A DNA stretch of 64,000 nucleotides from Streptomyces sp. TP-A0874 (GTDB lineage: Bacteria > Actinomycetota > Actinomycetes > Streptomycetales > Streptomycetaceae): contig NZ_BBZK01000010.1 of assembly GCF_001748085.1 (NCBI RefSeq), forward strand, positions 1 to 64,000, given 5' to 3'. Shown here piece by piece: positions 39,603 to 47,782 of the stretch. Every line of letters starts with the position of its first letter. Position 1 is the stretch's first letter. The notes under the pieces are model-generated. The model was not told the origin of the DNA, ran no database searches, and saw only the letters and a program-made list of their open reading frames with translations. The translations under genes were made by a program, and so were the position numbers.

Positions 39603-39627
39603 TATTCGAATAGATATTCGATAGTGT
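39603..39627 (+). promoter_or_regulatory. AT-rich promoter/operator candidate
   Basis: TATTCGAATA (a perfect 10-base palindrome) is followed by GATATTCGATAGTGT. The ATTCGA word recurs 12 bases on, and TAGTGT (39622-39627) fits a -10 hexamer. This AT-rich island lies about 80 bp before the alpha/beta-hydrolase-fold gene. No regulator is identified. Confidence 0.35.
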
Positions 39628-39702
39628 GGGCTGTGGTCCAACTCGGCCTCGTCCGCGAGGTTTCCGCAGCCGACATCACGGAGCAGCCGGAAGGATTGGG
39701 GG

Positions 39703-40584
39703 GTGCCAAGACCTATGGCTCGGCGCATCGATGTGACCGGATCCGGGGGAGTGCGGCTCGCCGCCTGGGAGTTCGCCGATCCGCCCAAGGGGGAGGCGGG
39801 AGAGTCGGCGACGGACTCCACGGCGGTGCTGTTACTGCACGGGCTGATGGGGCGGGCCTCGCACTGGGCGGACACCGCGCGCTGGATCGCGGGGCGGCGG
39901 CGCGCTGTCGCGCTCGACCAGCGTGGCCACGGCCACAGCGAGAAGCCCGTGGCGGGCGGGTACGGCCAGCAGGAGTACGTGGCCGACGCGGCCGCCGCCG
40001 TCGAGCAGTTGGGCCTCGGCCCGGTCGCCGTGGTGGGCCACGCCATGGGTGCGCTCACGGCCTGGCAGCTCGCGGCGGAGCGGCCGGACCTGGTGCGGGC
40101 CGTGGTCATCAGCGACATGCGGGCCTGTGCGCTCGGTGAGCGTTCACAGCGTGAATGGGAGGAGTGGTACGACTCCTGGCCGGTCCCCTTCGCGACCCTG
40201 GCCGACGTCCGCAAGTGGTTCGGCGAGGACGACCCGCGGTTGGAGCGTCCGCGCGCGAGCCGTGGCGAGTTCTACGCGGAGGTCATGACGGAGAGCGCCG
40301 ACGGCTGGCGTCCGGTCTTCTCCCGCGGCCACATGGTCGAGTCCCGCGAGGCGTGGGTCCACGACGCGCACTGGGACGAACTCGCCCGGGTGCGCTGCCC
40401 CGCGCTCGTGGTGCGGGGGGTCGACAGCGATCTCGGTCGGGCGGAGGCGCAGGAGATGGTCCGGGTGCTGCCCCGGGGCCGCTACGCGGAGGTGCCCGAC
40501 GCCGGGCACCTCGTCCACTACGACCAGCCGGAGACCTGGCGGTCGGCCGTGGAGGAGTTCCTCGCCTCGGCGCTGCCGGCCTGA
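39703..40584 (+). CDS. Alpha/beta-hydrolase-fold protein lacking the usual nucleophile Ser
   Basis: A 293-residue protein of the alpha/beta-hydrolase fold. The oxyanion segment LLLHGLMGRASHW, the strand VALDQRGHGHSEKP, and the His segment YAEVPDAGHLVHYDQPE are all typical. At the nucleophile elbow the sequence is VVGHAMGALTAW, so the usual GxSxG reads GHAMG with Ala in place of Ser. The acid (Asp in VVRGVDSDL) and His are retained. It may be a non-hydrolytic binding protein or an enzyme of altered chemistry. The GTG at 39703 is supported by GGAAGG eight bases upstream. Confidence 0.8.
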   Translation: MPRPMARRIDVTGSGGVRLAAWEFADPPKGEAGESATDSTAVLLLHGLMGRASHWADTARWIAGRRRAVALDQRGHGHSEKPVAGGYGQQEYVADAAAAVEQLGLGPVAVVGHAMGALTAWQLAAERPDLVRAVVISDMRACALGERSQREWEEWYDSWPVPFATLADVRKWFGEDDPRLERPRASRGEFYAEVMTESADGWRPVFSRGHMVESREAWVHDAHWDELARVRCPALVVRGVDSDLGRAEAQEMVRVLPRGRYAEVPDAGHLVHYDQPETWRSAVEEFLASALPA

Positions 40585-40868
40585 GGTCGCCCGAGGGTTG
40601 GGCCGACGCCGCAGCCGGTCCCCTCCGGAGCCGTTCCGGAGGGGCCGGTGCCCGGAATATCCGGCAGCGGCGGTTGCATGATGCGGCAGAGCACGGCCGG
40701 CGATCACAGAAGAGGCACACGCGACCACTGTTGATCGTTGTTGAATGCGATGACAGCGTGGTGCGTCGTCGATGACCGCACCGCGGGGACATCCAGTGCC
40801 GCCACGGGCAGCCCTCCCAGGAACGGCACTGGCCGCCGACCGCCAACGTTCCGATCGGACCATTCCGT

Positions 40869-43028
40869 ATGCCGCCGTCGTTCCTGGCCGCCAACCCCTT
40901 CGACCAGACCGTCCAGTGGATCCTGACCGTGGTGGCCGTGATCGTCACCGTCGGGGTCCTCTTCGCCGGGGTCTCCGTCGGCGCACGCCGGCTCCTCGGC
41001 ATCCGGCTCGGCGCACTGCGGACCCTCGTCGCGTGTGCCACCGGCATGACGGCCTTCCAGCTGTTCAACCTCGCGATACCCGACTACGACAGCCGGCTGG
41101 CGCTGTCCACCGTCGCGCTGATCCTCTGCCTGCTCTCGGCGATGGCCGTGCTGGTCCTGGCCGAGGTGGTGATCCCCTCCGGGAGTTACCTGCGCCCGGT
41201 GCAGTGGGCCCGCGCCGCTCACCGCCGTGTGACCCGCGCCCGCCGCTACTCCCGGATCAGCCGCATCTTCATGCGGCACGGCCTGGGCAGGTACATCCGC
41301 GGCCGGGTCCGGCTGGAGCGCGCCGCGACCGCCGGCGAGGCGGGGCGGCAGGCCGCCCGCTCGCTGCGGCTGGCGCTCGAGGAGTGCGGCGGCACCTTCA
41401 TCAAGCTCGGCCAGGTGCTCTCCACCCGCCGCGACCTGCTGCCCCCGCACGTCATCGAGGAGCTCAGCAGGCTCCAGAGCGATGTGCCGACCGCCCCCTG
41501 GAAGGAGGTGGAGACCGTCCTCCTGGAGGAGTTGGGCGCACCGGTTGAGGAGGTCTTCGCGGAGTTCGACCCCGAACCGCTGGCCGCCGCCTCCATAGCC
41601 CAGGTCCACCGCGCTGTGCTCCGCGACGGCAGCACCGTCGTGGTGAAGGTCCAGCGGCCGGGCATCCGCGAGTCGGTCGAACGCGATCTGGACATCGTCC
41701 TCGCCATCGCGCAGAGCCTGCACATCCGGGCCCGTTCCATGCAGGCCTTCGGGGTCCGGGACCTGGCCGACGGCTTCGCCGTCGCCGTCCGCGAGGAGCT
41801 CGACTTCCGCATCGAGGCACGGAACGCGGACGCGGTAGCCGCCGCCAGCGGCGGGCACGCCGCCGACGCCGCGGTCCGGGTCCCCCGCGTCCACCACGAA
41901 CTCTCCTCCGCCCGGGTGTTGGTGCAGGAGTGGCTGGACGGGGTGACCCTCGACCGGGCCGACGAGGTCGCCGAGGCCCGCGGCCTCGACCGGGACGCAC
42001 TGGCCCGCACCGTGCTCGGCGCCATGCTCCGGCAGATCATGAGCGACGGCGTCTTCCACGCCGACCCGCACCCCGGCAACATGCTGCTGCTCGCCGGGGA
42101 GGCCAGGATCGGCCTGCTCGACTTCGGCTCGGTGGGCCGCATCGACCCGACCGTCCGGGCGGCCATCCAACACCTGCTGCTCTCCGTCGACCGGGGCGAC
42201 CCGGCCGGCATGTGCGACGCCCTCCTCGAACTCCTCGGCCCCCGCGCGGAGGGCGGCGACGCGCCCCCGGTCGACGTCCTCAACCTCGAACGGGAGTTGG
42301 GCCGGTTCATGGCCCGCCACCTGGGGCCGGCAGCCCAGCCGGACGTCGAGATGTTCACCGCGCTCTTCCGGCTGCTCACCCGCTTCGGCCTGACCGTCCC
42401 CCCGGAGGTCGCGGCGGTCTTCCGCTCCCTGGCGACCCTGGAGGGCACGCTCAGCCGACTCGCGCCGGGCTTCAACCTCGTGGACGAGGCCCGGCTGGTC
42501 GCCACGGAGCTGGTGACCAGCCGGCTGGTCGGCGGTCCGGCCGGCCGGTTCGCCTCCCGCGTCGGCCAGACCTACGCGAAGTGGACCGGTGGCGAGGACC
42601 CCGCCGAGGCCGGGCCCGGCGGATCGGCGGCCCTCGGCGCCGCCCGGGGCGGCGACGGCAGCACGGCGCTGGCCCGGACCGTCGCGCAGGAACTCCTCCC
42701 GCTGGTCCCGATGCTGCGCCGGCTGCCGCGTCGGGCCGACCGCATCACGGCCTCGGTGGAGCAGGGCCGGCTCTCCGCCCGGGTGCGGTTGCTGGCCGAC
42801 GAGAGCGACCGGCGGTTCGTCGCCGGTCTGGTCCACCAGCTGCTGGTGGCGCTCCTGGCCCTGGGCACCGGCCTGATGGGGGTGCTGATGCTGGTCTTCG
42901 GCACCGGCCGCGGCCCGCGGGTCACCTCCCAGCTGGAGCTCTTCCCGCTGCTCGGGTACAACCTGCTGGCCGTCGGGGCGGTGCTGACCCTCCGGGTCCT
43001 CTTCGCCGCCATGGCGCGCCGACCATGA
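40869..43028 (+). CDS. UbiB/AarF-type (ABC1) atypical kinase, membrane-bound
   Basis: A 719-residue protein. Two to three hydrophobic helices at the N terminus (residues about 15-110) and two at the C terminus flank an ABC1/ADCK kinase-like domain. Hallmarks are GGTFIKLGQVLSTR (KxGQ, about residue 179), PLAAASIAQVHRA (Ala-rich nucleotide loop), VVVKVQRPG (Lys), VFHADPHPGN (about 396) and LLDFGSVG (about 417). In quinone-making organisms UbiB supports quinone biosynthesis; here that would be menaquinone, by inference. It is convergent with the ABC exporter operon, with 192 bp between. Confidence 0.88.
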   Translation: MPPSFLAANPFDQTVQWILTVVAVIVTVGVLFAGVSVGARRLLGIRLGALRTLVACATGMTAFQLFNLAIPDYDSRLALSTVALILCLLSAMAVLVLAEVVIPSGSYLRPVQWARAAHRRVTRARRYSRISRIFMRHGLGRYIRGRVRLERAATAGEAGRQAARSLRLALEECGGTFIKLGQVLSTRRDLLPPHVIEELSRLQSDVPTAPWKEVETVLLEELGAPVEEVFAEFDPEPLAAASIAQVHRAVLRDGSTVVVKVQRPGIRESVERDLDIVLAIAQSLHIRARSMQAFGVRDLADGFAVAVREELDFRIEARNADAVAAASGGHAADAAVRVPRVHHELSSARVLVQEWLDGVTLDRADEVAEARGLDRDALARTVLGAMLRQIMSDGVFHADPHPGNMLLLAGEARIGLLDFGSVGRIDPTVRAAIQHLLLSVDRGDPAGMCDALLELLGPRAEGGDAPPVDVLNLERELGRFMARHLGPAAQPDVEMFTALFRLLTRFGLTVPPEVAAVFRSLATLEGTLSRLAPGFNLVDEARLVATELVTSRLVGGPAGRFASRVGQTYAKWTGGEDPAEAGPGGSAALGAARGGDGSTALARTVAQELLPLVPMLRRLPRRADRITASVEQGRLSARVRLLADESDRRFVAGLVHQLLVALLALGTGLMGVLMLVFGTGRGPRVTSQLELFPLLGYNLLAVGAVLTLRVLFAAMARRP

Positions 43029-43220
43029 GAGCCCTCCCGCGGTCTCCGGCAGCTCTCCGAGGACAGCCGCGGCGCCTTGCCCGCGGACCGGGGTACGAAC
43101 CGGTGCGCGGGCGCGCCGTCGCCTTCTGAGGCACCGCTTCCGCCGCCGCCCGCTGACCTCTACGGCCGACCCGGCGGGGCGCCACCGGAGCGGCCTGAGG
43201 ACTGCCGCCCCGCCCGGTGT

Positions 43221-44870
43221 TCAGCCCTTGCTGACCGCGGTCAGGATCTCCGGGAGCCTGGCCGCGGTGCGCGGAGCGGCGACACGGAGCCCGATCAGCC
43301 AGACGACCACGCCGTAGACGGCGCCGACCGGCAGCAGCAGCCACGTCAGGTCCTCCGAGCCGGACTGGTGCAGCCAGATGGTCAGGGCGATCAGCGGGGC
43401 ACAGAGCACCGCGCCACCCAGCATGCCCCCGAGGATGCTGAGCCAGGCCAGCCCCCCTTGCCCGGGAGCCACGTTCTTGTAGCCGCTGTCCTGCGGGATC
43501 GAGTACGGGAAGAGCGCCGACGCCAGCGCTCCGGTGGCCACCAGCGCGCCCAGCAGGCCCAGGGACAGCCCCATCGTCTCGGGGAAGACCGCCCAGCGGT
43601 CCAGCAGGGCCACCGAGCCGAGCACCACCACCGCGGTGTAGGGCAGCGCCACCAGGATCAGCGCGAGGGACCGGCCGCGCAGCTCCAGATAGGCGTCCCG
43701 GGGGGAGGAGATCGTCTGGGCCACCATCCAGAAGGCCGAGGAGTCCTGCCCGAACTGGTTGTACATCTGGAGGCCGAGCAGTCCCGCCGCGCCGCAGGCC
43801 ATGTACACGTTGGGGTTGCCCTGTACGTAGGAGATCACCGGCAGCAGCAGCCCGATGGTCAGCGAGGTCGCCCAGGACGCCCTCGACTTGGGGTCGCGCC
43901 AGGCGTAGCGCAGGGTACGCAGCATGACCGTGCCGACCCGGCCGGCCGGCAGCAGTCCGGCCGGTCCCGCCTTCGCCGCGGTCCGCTCCGGAGCGGCCTG
44001 CAGGGTGGAGCCGTCCGGCGTGGTCATCAGCTTGGTCAGGCTCCGCTCCCACCACCAGAGCAGGAGCAGCAGCGCCACCAGCGACAGGGCGAGTTGGCCG
44101 GCGGCCAGCGGATAGGCGCCCTCGCCCGCCGAGCGTACGGCGTCGATCGCCGAGGCCGGGGGCACCCAGCGCAGCACGTCCGCAAGCGGCCGCAGCACGG
44201 CCAGGCCGTCGGGAGAGGAGAGCTGCCGGATGCCGAGGTTGACGAACTGCACGCCGACGGCGATGAACAGCCCGCTGAGCAGCGCCAGATCCCGCCCGCG
44301 GCGGCTGGTCAGCAGTCGGATGTTGCCGGCGGCCACCGCGCGGGCCAGCGCCAGGCACACCAGGAGCACCAGCGGTACGGCGAGCACCGAGACCCCCGCC
44401 GCGGCCGGGGTCCGGGCCACCGCCACCGCCGAGCCGATCGCCAGGGTCAGGGTGAACAGCGGGCCGATCCCGATCAGCGAGGCCACCAGCAGCGAACGGA
44501 CCAGCGGGCGGGGCCGCAGGGGCAGCATCGCCAACCGGGTCGGGTCCAGCGTCTCGTCGCCGCCGGTGAAGAACAGCGGTAGCGCCGCCCAGCCCAGCGC
44601 CACCACCCCGGTGACCGAGACGACCAGCGCGGGAGCGTCCTGGTGGCCGCGGAGCGCGATCAGACCGATCAGCTGGCCGATGGCGTACAGGGTGGTCAGC
44701 ACGACGGAGGTGATGAACACCGCCTTGCGGCCGCTGGACTGGTGCAGTCCGTTCCGGAGCAGCGCCCACTTCATCCGTACGAAGACCGCCGTGCTGGTCG
44801 GGGTTCCGGCGGAGACCGGCGTCGCGGGGGAGGAGGCGGACCAGGAGGTGGCCGTCGGTGCCGTGCTCAC
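43221..44870 (-). CDS. ABC transporter permease
   Basis: A 549-residue membrane protein with about 12 hydrophobic segments in blocks (for example LVVSVTGVVALGWAALPLFF, LALSLVALLLLLWWW, WLSILGGMLGGAVLCAPLIAL), no ATPase motif, and a charged loop near residue 290-310. It is the membrane partner of the ATPase encoded immediately upstream. Its GTG start at 44870 overlaps the ATPase stop by 4 bp, so the two are translationally coupled. The N-terminal 25 residues are Ser/Thr/Ala-rich and hydrophilic. With one ATPase and one large permease, and no binding protein, it should be an exporter. Substrate unknown. Confidence 0.83.
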   Translation of the reverse strand: MSTAPTATSWSASSPATPVSAGTPTSTAVFVRMKWALLRNGLHQSSGRKAVFITSVVLTTLYAIGQLIGLIALRGHQDAPALVVSVTGVVALGWAALPLFFTGGDETLDPTRLAMLPLRPRPLVRSLLVASLIGIGPLFTLTLAIGSAVAVARTPAAAGVSVLAVPLVLLVCLALARAVAAGNIRLLTSRRGRDLALLSGLFIAVGVQFVNLGIRQLSSPDGLAVLRPLADVLRWVPPASAIDAVRSAGEGAYPLAAGQLALSLVALLLLLWWWERSLTKLMTTPDGSTLQAAPERTAAKAGPAGLLPAGRVGTVMLRTLRYAWRDPKSRASWATSLTIGLLLPVISYVQGNPNVYMACGAAGLLGLQMYNQFGQDSSAFWMVAQTISSPRDAYLELRGRSLALILVALPYTAVVVLGSVALLDRWAVFPETMGLSLGLLGALVATGALASALFPYSIPQDSGYKNVAPGQGGLAWLSILGGMLGGAVLCAPLIALTIWLHQSGSEDLTWLLLPVGAVYGVVVWLIGLRVAAPRTAARLPEILTAVSKG

Positions 44871-45700
44871 GCGGTGCCCCCGCCCAGCCAGTCGAGGTCC
44901 TGCCGCGCGCCGTGGGCGTTGGCGCCCACCAGTTCCAGGAACGCCTCCTGGAGGGACGGAGCGGCGCCGCGCACCTCGTCCAGCGGGCCCTGGGCCCGGA
45001 TCCGCCCGGTGGCCAGCACGGCGACCCAGTCGCACAGGCTCTCCACCAGCTCCATCACATGGCTGGAGAAGACGACCGTGGCGCCGGAGGCGGTGTAGCG
45101 CTCCAGCACCCCGCGGATCGTCTGGGCCGAGACCGGGTCCACGCCCTCGAACGGCTCGTCGAGGAAGAGCACCCTGGGGTTGTGCAGCAGGGCCGCCGCC
45201 AACCCGATCTTCTTCCGCATGCCCGTCGAGTAGTCGACCACCAGCTTGTGCTGCGAACCGGCCAGGTCGAGCACGTCCAGCAGTTGGGCGGCGCGCTTGT
45301 CGACCTCGGCGCCGGGCAGTCCGCGCAGCCGGCCGGTGTAGGCGAGGAGTTCGACTCCGGAGAGCCGCTCGAAGAGCCGCAGGCCCTCCGGCAGCACCCC
45401 GATCCGGGCCTTCACCGCGACCGGGTCGGCCCAGACGTCGTGGCCGTCGATCTCCACCCGCCCGGCGTCAGGACGGAGCAGCCCGGTCACCATGGAGAGG
45501 GTGGTGGTCTTGCCGGCTCCGTTCGGGCCGACCAGTCCGACGAACCTGCCGGCCGGCAGCTCCAGGTCGATCCCCGCCACCGCGACCTGCTCGCCGAACC
45601 GCTTCCAGAGCCCTTCGATCCGGACCGCGGGCGGCGCTCCTCCGCCCTCCGAGGGGGCGTCGCCGGTGAGTCCGTTGGTGTTCGCTTCCCCCGCTGTCAC
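44867..45700 (-). CDS. ABC transporter ATP-binding protein
   Basis: A 277-residue ATPase of the ABC-2 export class. Walker A GLVGPNGAGKTTT lies at about residues 55-66, the signature YSTGMRKKIGLAAALLHNP near 150-168, Walker B VLFLDEPFEGVDP near 172-184, and the H-loop SSHVMELVE near 205. The first about 25 residues are low-complexity. GTG 45700 is chosen as the start of the family-like part; the frame runs on to 46027 without homology. It heads a two-gene operon with the permease (4-bp GTGA overlap). Confidence 0.87.
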   Translation of the reverse strand: MTAGEANTNGLTGDAPSEGGGAPPAVRIEGLWKRFGEQVAVAGIDLELPAGRFVGLVGPNGAGKTTTLSMVTGLLRPDAGRVEIDGHDVWADPVAVKARIGVLPEGLRLFERLSGVELLAYTGRLRGLPGAEVDKRAAQLLDVLDLAGSQHKLVVDYSTGMRKKIGLAAALLHNPRVLFLDEPFEGVDPVSAQTIRGVLERYTASGATVVFSSHVMELVESLCDWVAVLATGRIRAQGPLDEVRGAAPSLQEAFLELVGANAHGARQDLDWLGGGTA

Positions 45701-46044
45701 CGGAGTAGCCCCCTGTCGGTCGTGTCCGCGTCGCTTCCAGGATAGGCGGCCCCGGTGGCGTGTCCCCGGGCACCGACGGGGCCTCCCGGAATGCCGACAC
45801 GCCGGGTGACGGACGGCATACGGGGCGCATGGGAGCACCGGTAGGGGCGCGCGGTGGTGGGGCTCCGGAGAGTGGGTAGTTCCCTGTGGCCCGCAGCGGC
45901 TCGGCACCCCGGCCGCGACCAGGGCCGGTGCGGCCGGTCGGAGCCAGGAAGGCCGCAAACCGTCTGCGAAAACCCCAAATCGTAGGAATTCCCGGTGGTC
46001 TGCCGGGGCAGGGAGCACCCGTGGCAACTCAGGAGGAAGCGCCG
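45701..46044. other. Divergent promoter region (ABC exporter / NsdA-like)
   Basis: 344 bp between the divergent ABC ATPase and NsdA-like genes. Its AT-richest part is 45968-45996 (AAAACCCCAAATCGTAGGAA), about 50 bp before the NsdA-like start, and is the likely promoter. I see no strong dyad and no credible small gene. Confidence 0.35.
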
Positions 46045-47430
46045 ATGGCTGCCAGGCCCCCCGCGCAGCGCCAGCCCAACGAACGACTCCAGGCGCTCAT
46101 TCAGGAAGCGGCCTGTTCCAACGCGGGCCTGGCCCGCCGGGTCAATCTCTGCGGTGCCGAGCACGGTCTCGACCTGCGGTACGACAAGACCTCGGTCGCC
46201 CGCTGGCTCCGCGGACAGCAGCCGCGCGGCCGGGCCCCGCTGCTGATCGCCGAGGCGCTCGGTCGCAAGCTGGGCCGCCCCGTCACGCTCGACGAGATCG
46301 GGATGGCGGGCGGCCGGAACCTCGCCTCCGGCGTCGGGCTGCGCTTCTCGCCCACGGTGGCCGGCGCCGTGGAGCACGCCTGTGAACTGTGGCGCAGCGA
46401 CGTCGGCCGGCGGGACTTCCTCTCCGGTTCGACCGTGGCCGCCTCGGCGCTGGTCGAGCCGAGCCGGGACTGGCTCATCACGGGCGCCGATCCCCGGGTC
46501 GAACGGGACGGCGGCCAGCGGGTCGGCCGCAGTGACGTCGAGGCGGTCCGGGCGATGACGAAGGCGCTGGTGGAGATGGACCACCGGTTCGGCGGCGGGC
46601 ATCTCCGGCCGCTCGTCGCGCACTACCTCAACAGCGTCGTCTCCGAACTCCTGGCCGGTACCTACCGGGAGGAGGTCGGCAGGGAGCTCTTCGCGGCCGT
46701 GGCACGGCTGACCGAACTGGCCGGCTACATGGCGGTCGACACCGGCCAGCCGGGGCTGGCGCAGCGCTACTACATCCAGGCGCTGCGGCTGGCGCAGGCC
46801 GCCGGGGACCGCGGGTACGGCGGATACGTGCTCGCCGCGGGCATGAGCCACCTGGCCGTCTCGCTGGGCAATCCGCGGGAGGTCGCACAGTTGGCGCGGG
46901 CCGCGCAGCAGGGCGCGGGCGGCCGTGTCACGCCCAGGGTGGAGGCGATGTTCCTCGCCGCGGAGGCCCGCGGCCACGCGCTGATGGGTGACGACAGCGC
47001 CTTCCAGACGGCGGCCGGAGGAGCCGTCACCGCGCTGGAGCGAGCCGGTGACGGCTCAAACGGCGAGGACCCCGAATGGATCCGCCACTTCGATGAGGCC
47101 TATCTCGCCGACGAACTCGCCCACGGCCACCGCGACCTGGGGCAGGCCGAGCCCGCCCGGCGGCAGGCGGAGCAGGCGCTCGCCGCACACCCGGAGCAGC
47201 GGGTCCGGCGCCGGGCGATCGGGCTGGCGCTGCTGGCCTCGGCCCAGGTGGAGCAGCGGGAGGTCGAGGAGGCCTGCCACACCGGGACGCAGGCCGTCGA
47301 ACTGCTCGCGACCGTACGCTCGCAGCGCGGCCGGGAGTACCTGACCGATCTGGGGCAGCGGCTCGCCCCGTTCACCCGGGAACCGGTGGTGCGGGAGTTC
47401 CGCTCCCGACTGGAGCCCCGGGCGGCCTGA
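46045..47430 (+). CDS. NsdA-like transcriptional/developmental regulator with TPRs
   Basis: A 461-residue protein of the NsdA/NsdB type. The N-terminal 80 residues (NERLQALIQEAACSNAGLARRVNLCGAEHGLDLRYDKTSVARWLRGQQPRG) form a helix-turn-helix-like module. The rest is alpha-helical with tetratricopeptide-like repeats (QRYYIQALRLAQAAGDRGYGGYVLAAGMSHLA, RRQAEQALAAHPEQR). NsdA of S. coelicolor represses sporulation and antibiotic production. This locus differs from the nsdA locus I remember, so it may be a paralogue. AGGAGG (46031-46036) eight bases upstream selects ATG 46045 over the GTG at 46021. There is no operon partner. Confidence 0.8.
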   Translation: MAARPPAQRQPNERLQALIQEAACSNAGLARRVNLCGAEHGLDLRYDKTSVARWLRGQQPRGRAPLLIAEALGRKLGRPVTLDEIGMAGGRNLASGVGLRFSPTVAGAVEHACELWRSDVGRRDFLSGSTVAASALVEPSRDWLITGADPRVERDGGQRVGRSDVEAVRAMTKALVEMDHRFGGGHLRPLVAHYLNSVVSELLAGTYREEVGRELFAAVARLTELAGYMAVDTGQPGLAQRYYIQALRLAQAAGDRGYGGYVLAAGMSHLAVSLGNPREVAQLARAAQQGAGGRVTPRVEAMFLAAEARGHALMGDDSAFQTAAGGAVTALERAGDGSNGEDPEWIRHFDEAYLADELAHGHRDLGQAEPARRQAEQALAAHPEQRVRRRAIGLALLASAQVEQREVEEACHTGTQAVELLATVRSQRGREYLTDLGQRLAPFTREPVVREFRSRLEPRAA

Positions 47431-47782
47431 GGGATGGTGCCCGGGCCCTGGAGGACGGAAGCCCGGTGCACGAAGCCCGGCTGGACGGATACGGGTGCCG
47501 GTGCGCCGGTTGGTGGGCCGGCCCGCCGAACTCCCGCGCGCCTGCCGGGCGGAGGCGGTCAGCGGCGAGCCGCGGGCCCGCGCCGGCCGCCGCGGCGGCC
47601 GGGGAACGTGAGGCAGAGCCGAGGGGCGCGCCGCCGGGAGCCGAGGGCCATGGCACCACCGCACGGCGAACCGGTAGCGTGAGCCGACGATTGTCGTATG
47701 AGCTCCTCGCAGGATGGGCGCCGTCCGCCGCGCGGCCACGCTGGGAAGGGCTCCAAGCCCCGTACAGTCCATAGGAGTCCCG
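47431..47782. other. Intergenic region upstream of the proline-rich membrane protein
   Basis: 352 bp without a supported gene. A -10-like TACAGT (47763-47768) lies 15 bases before the next start codon, which would give a very short leader. Confidence 0.3.

Noticed and set aside
43025-43129. 34-codon frame overlapping the UbiB stop by 4 bp (ATGA)
   Set aside because: The overlap looks operon-like, but the peptide is Arg/Pro-rich without structure and there is no sign of a conserved product.
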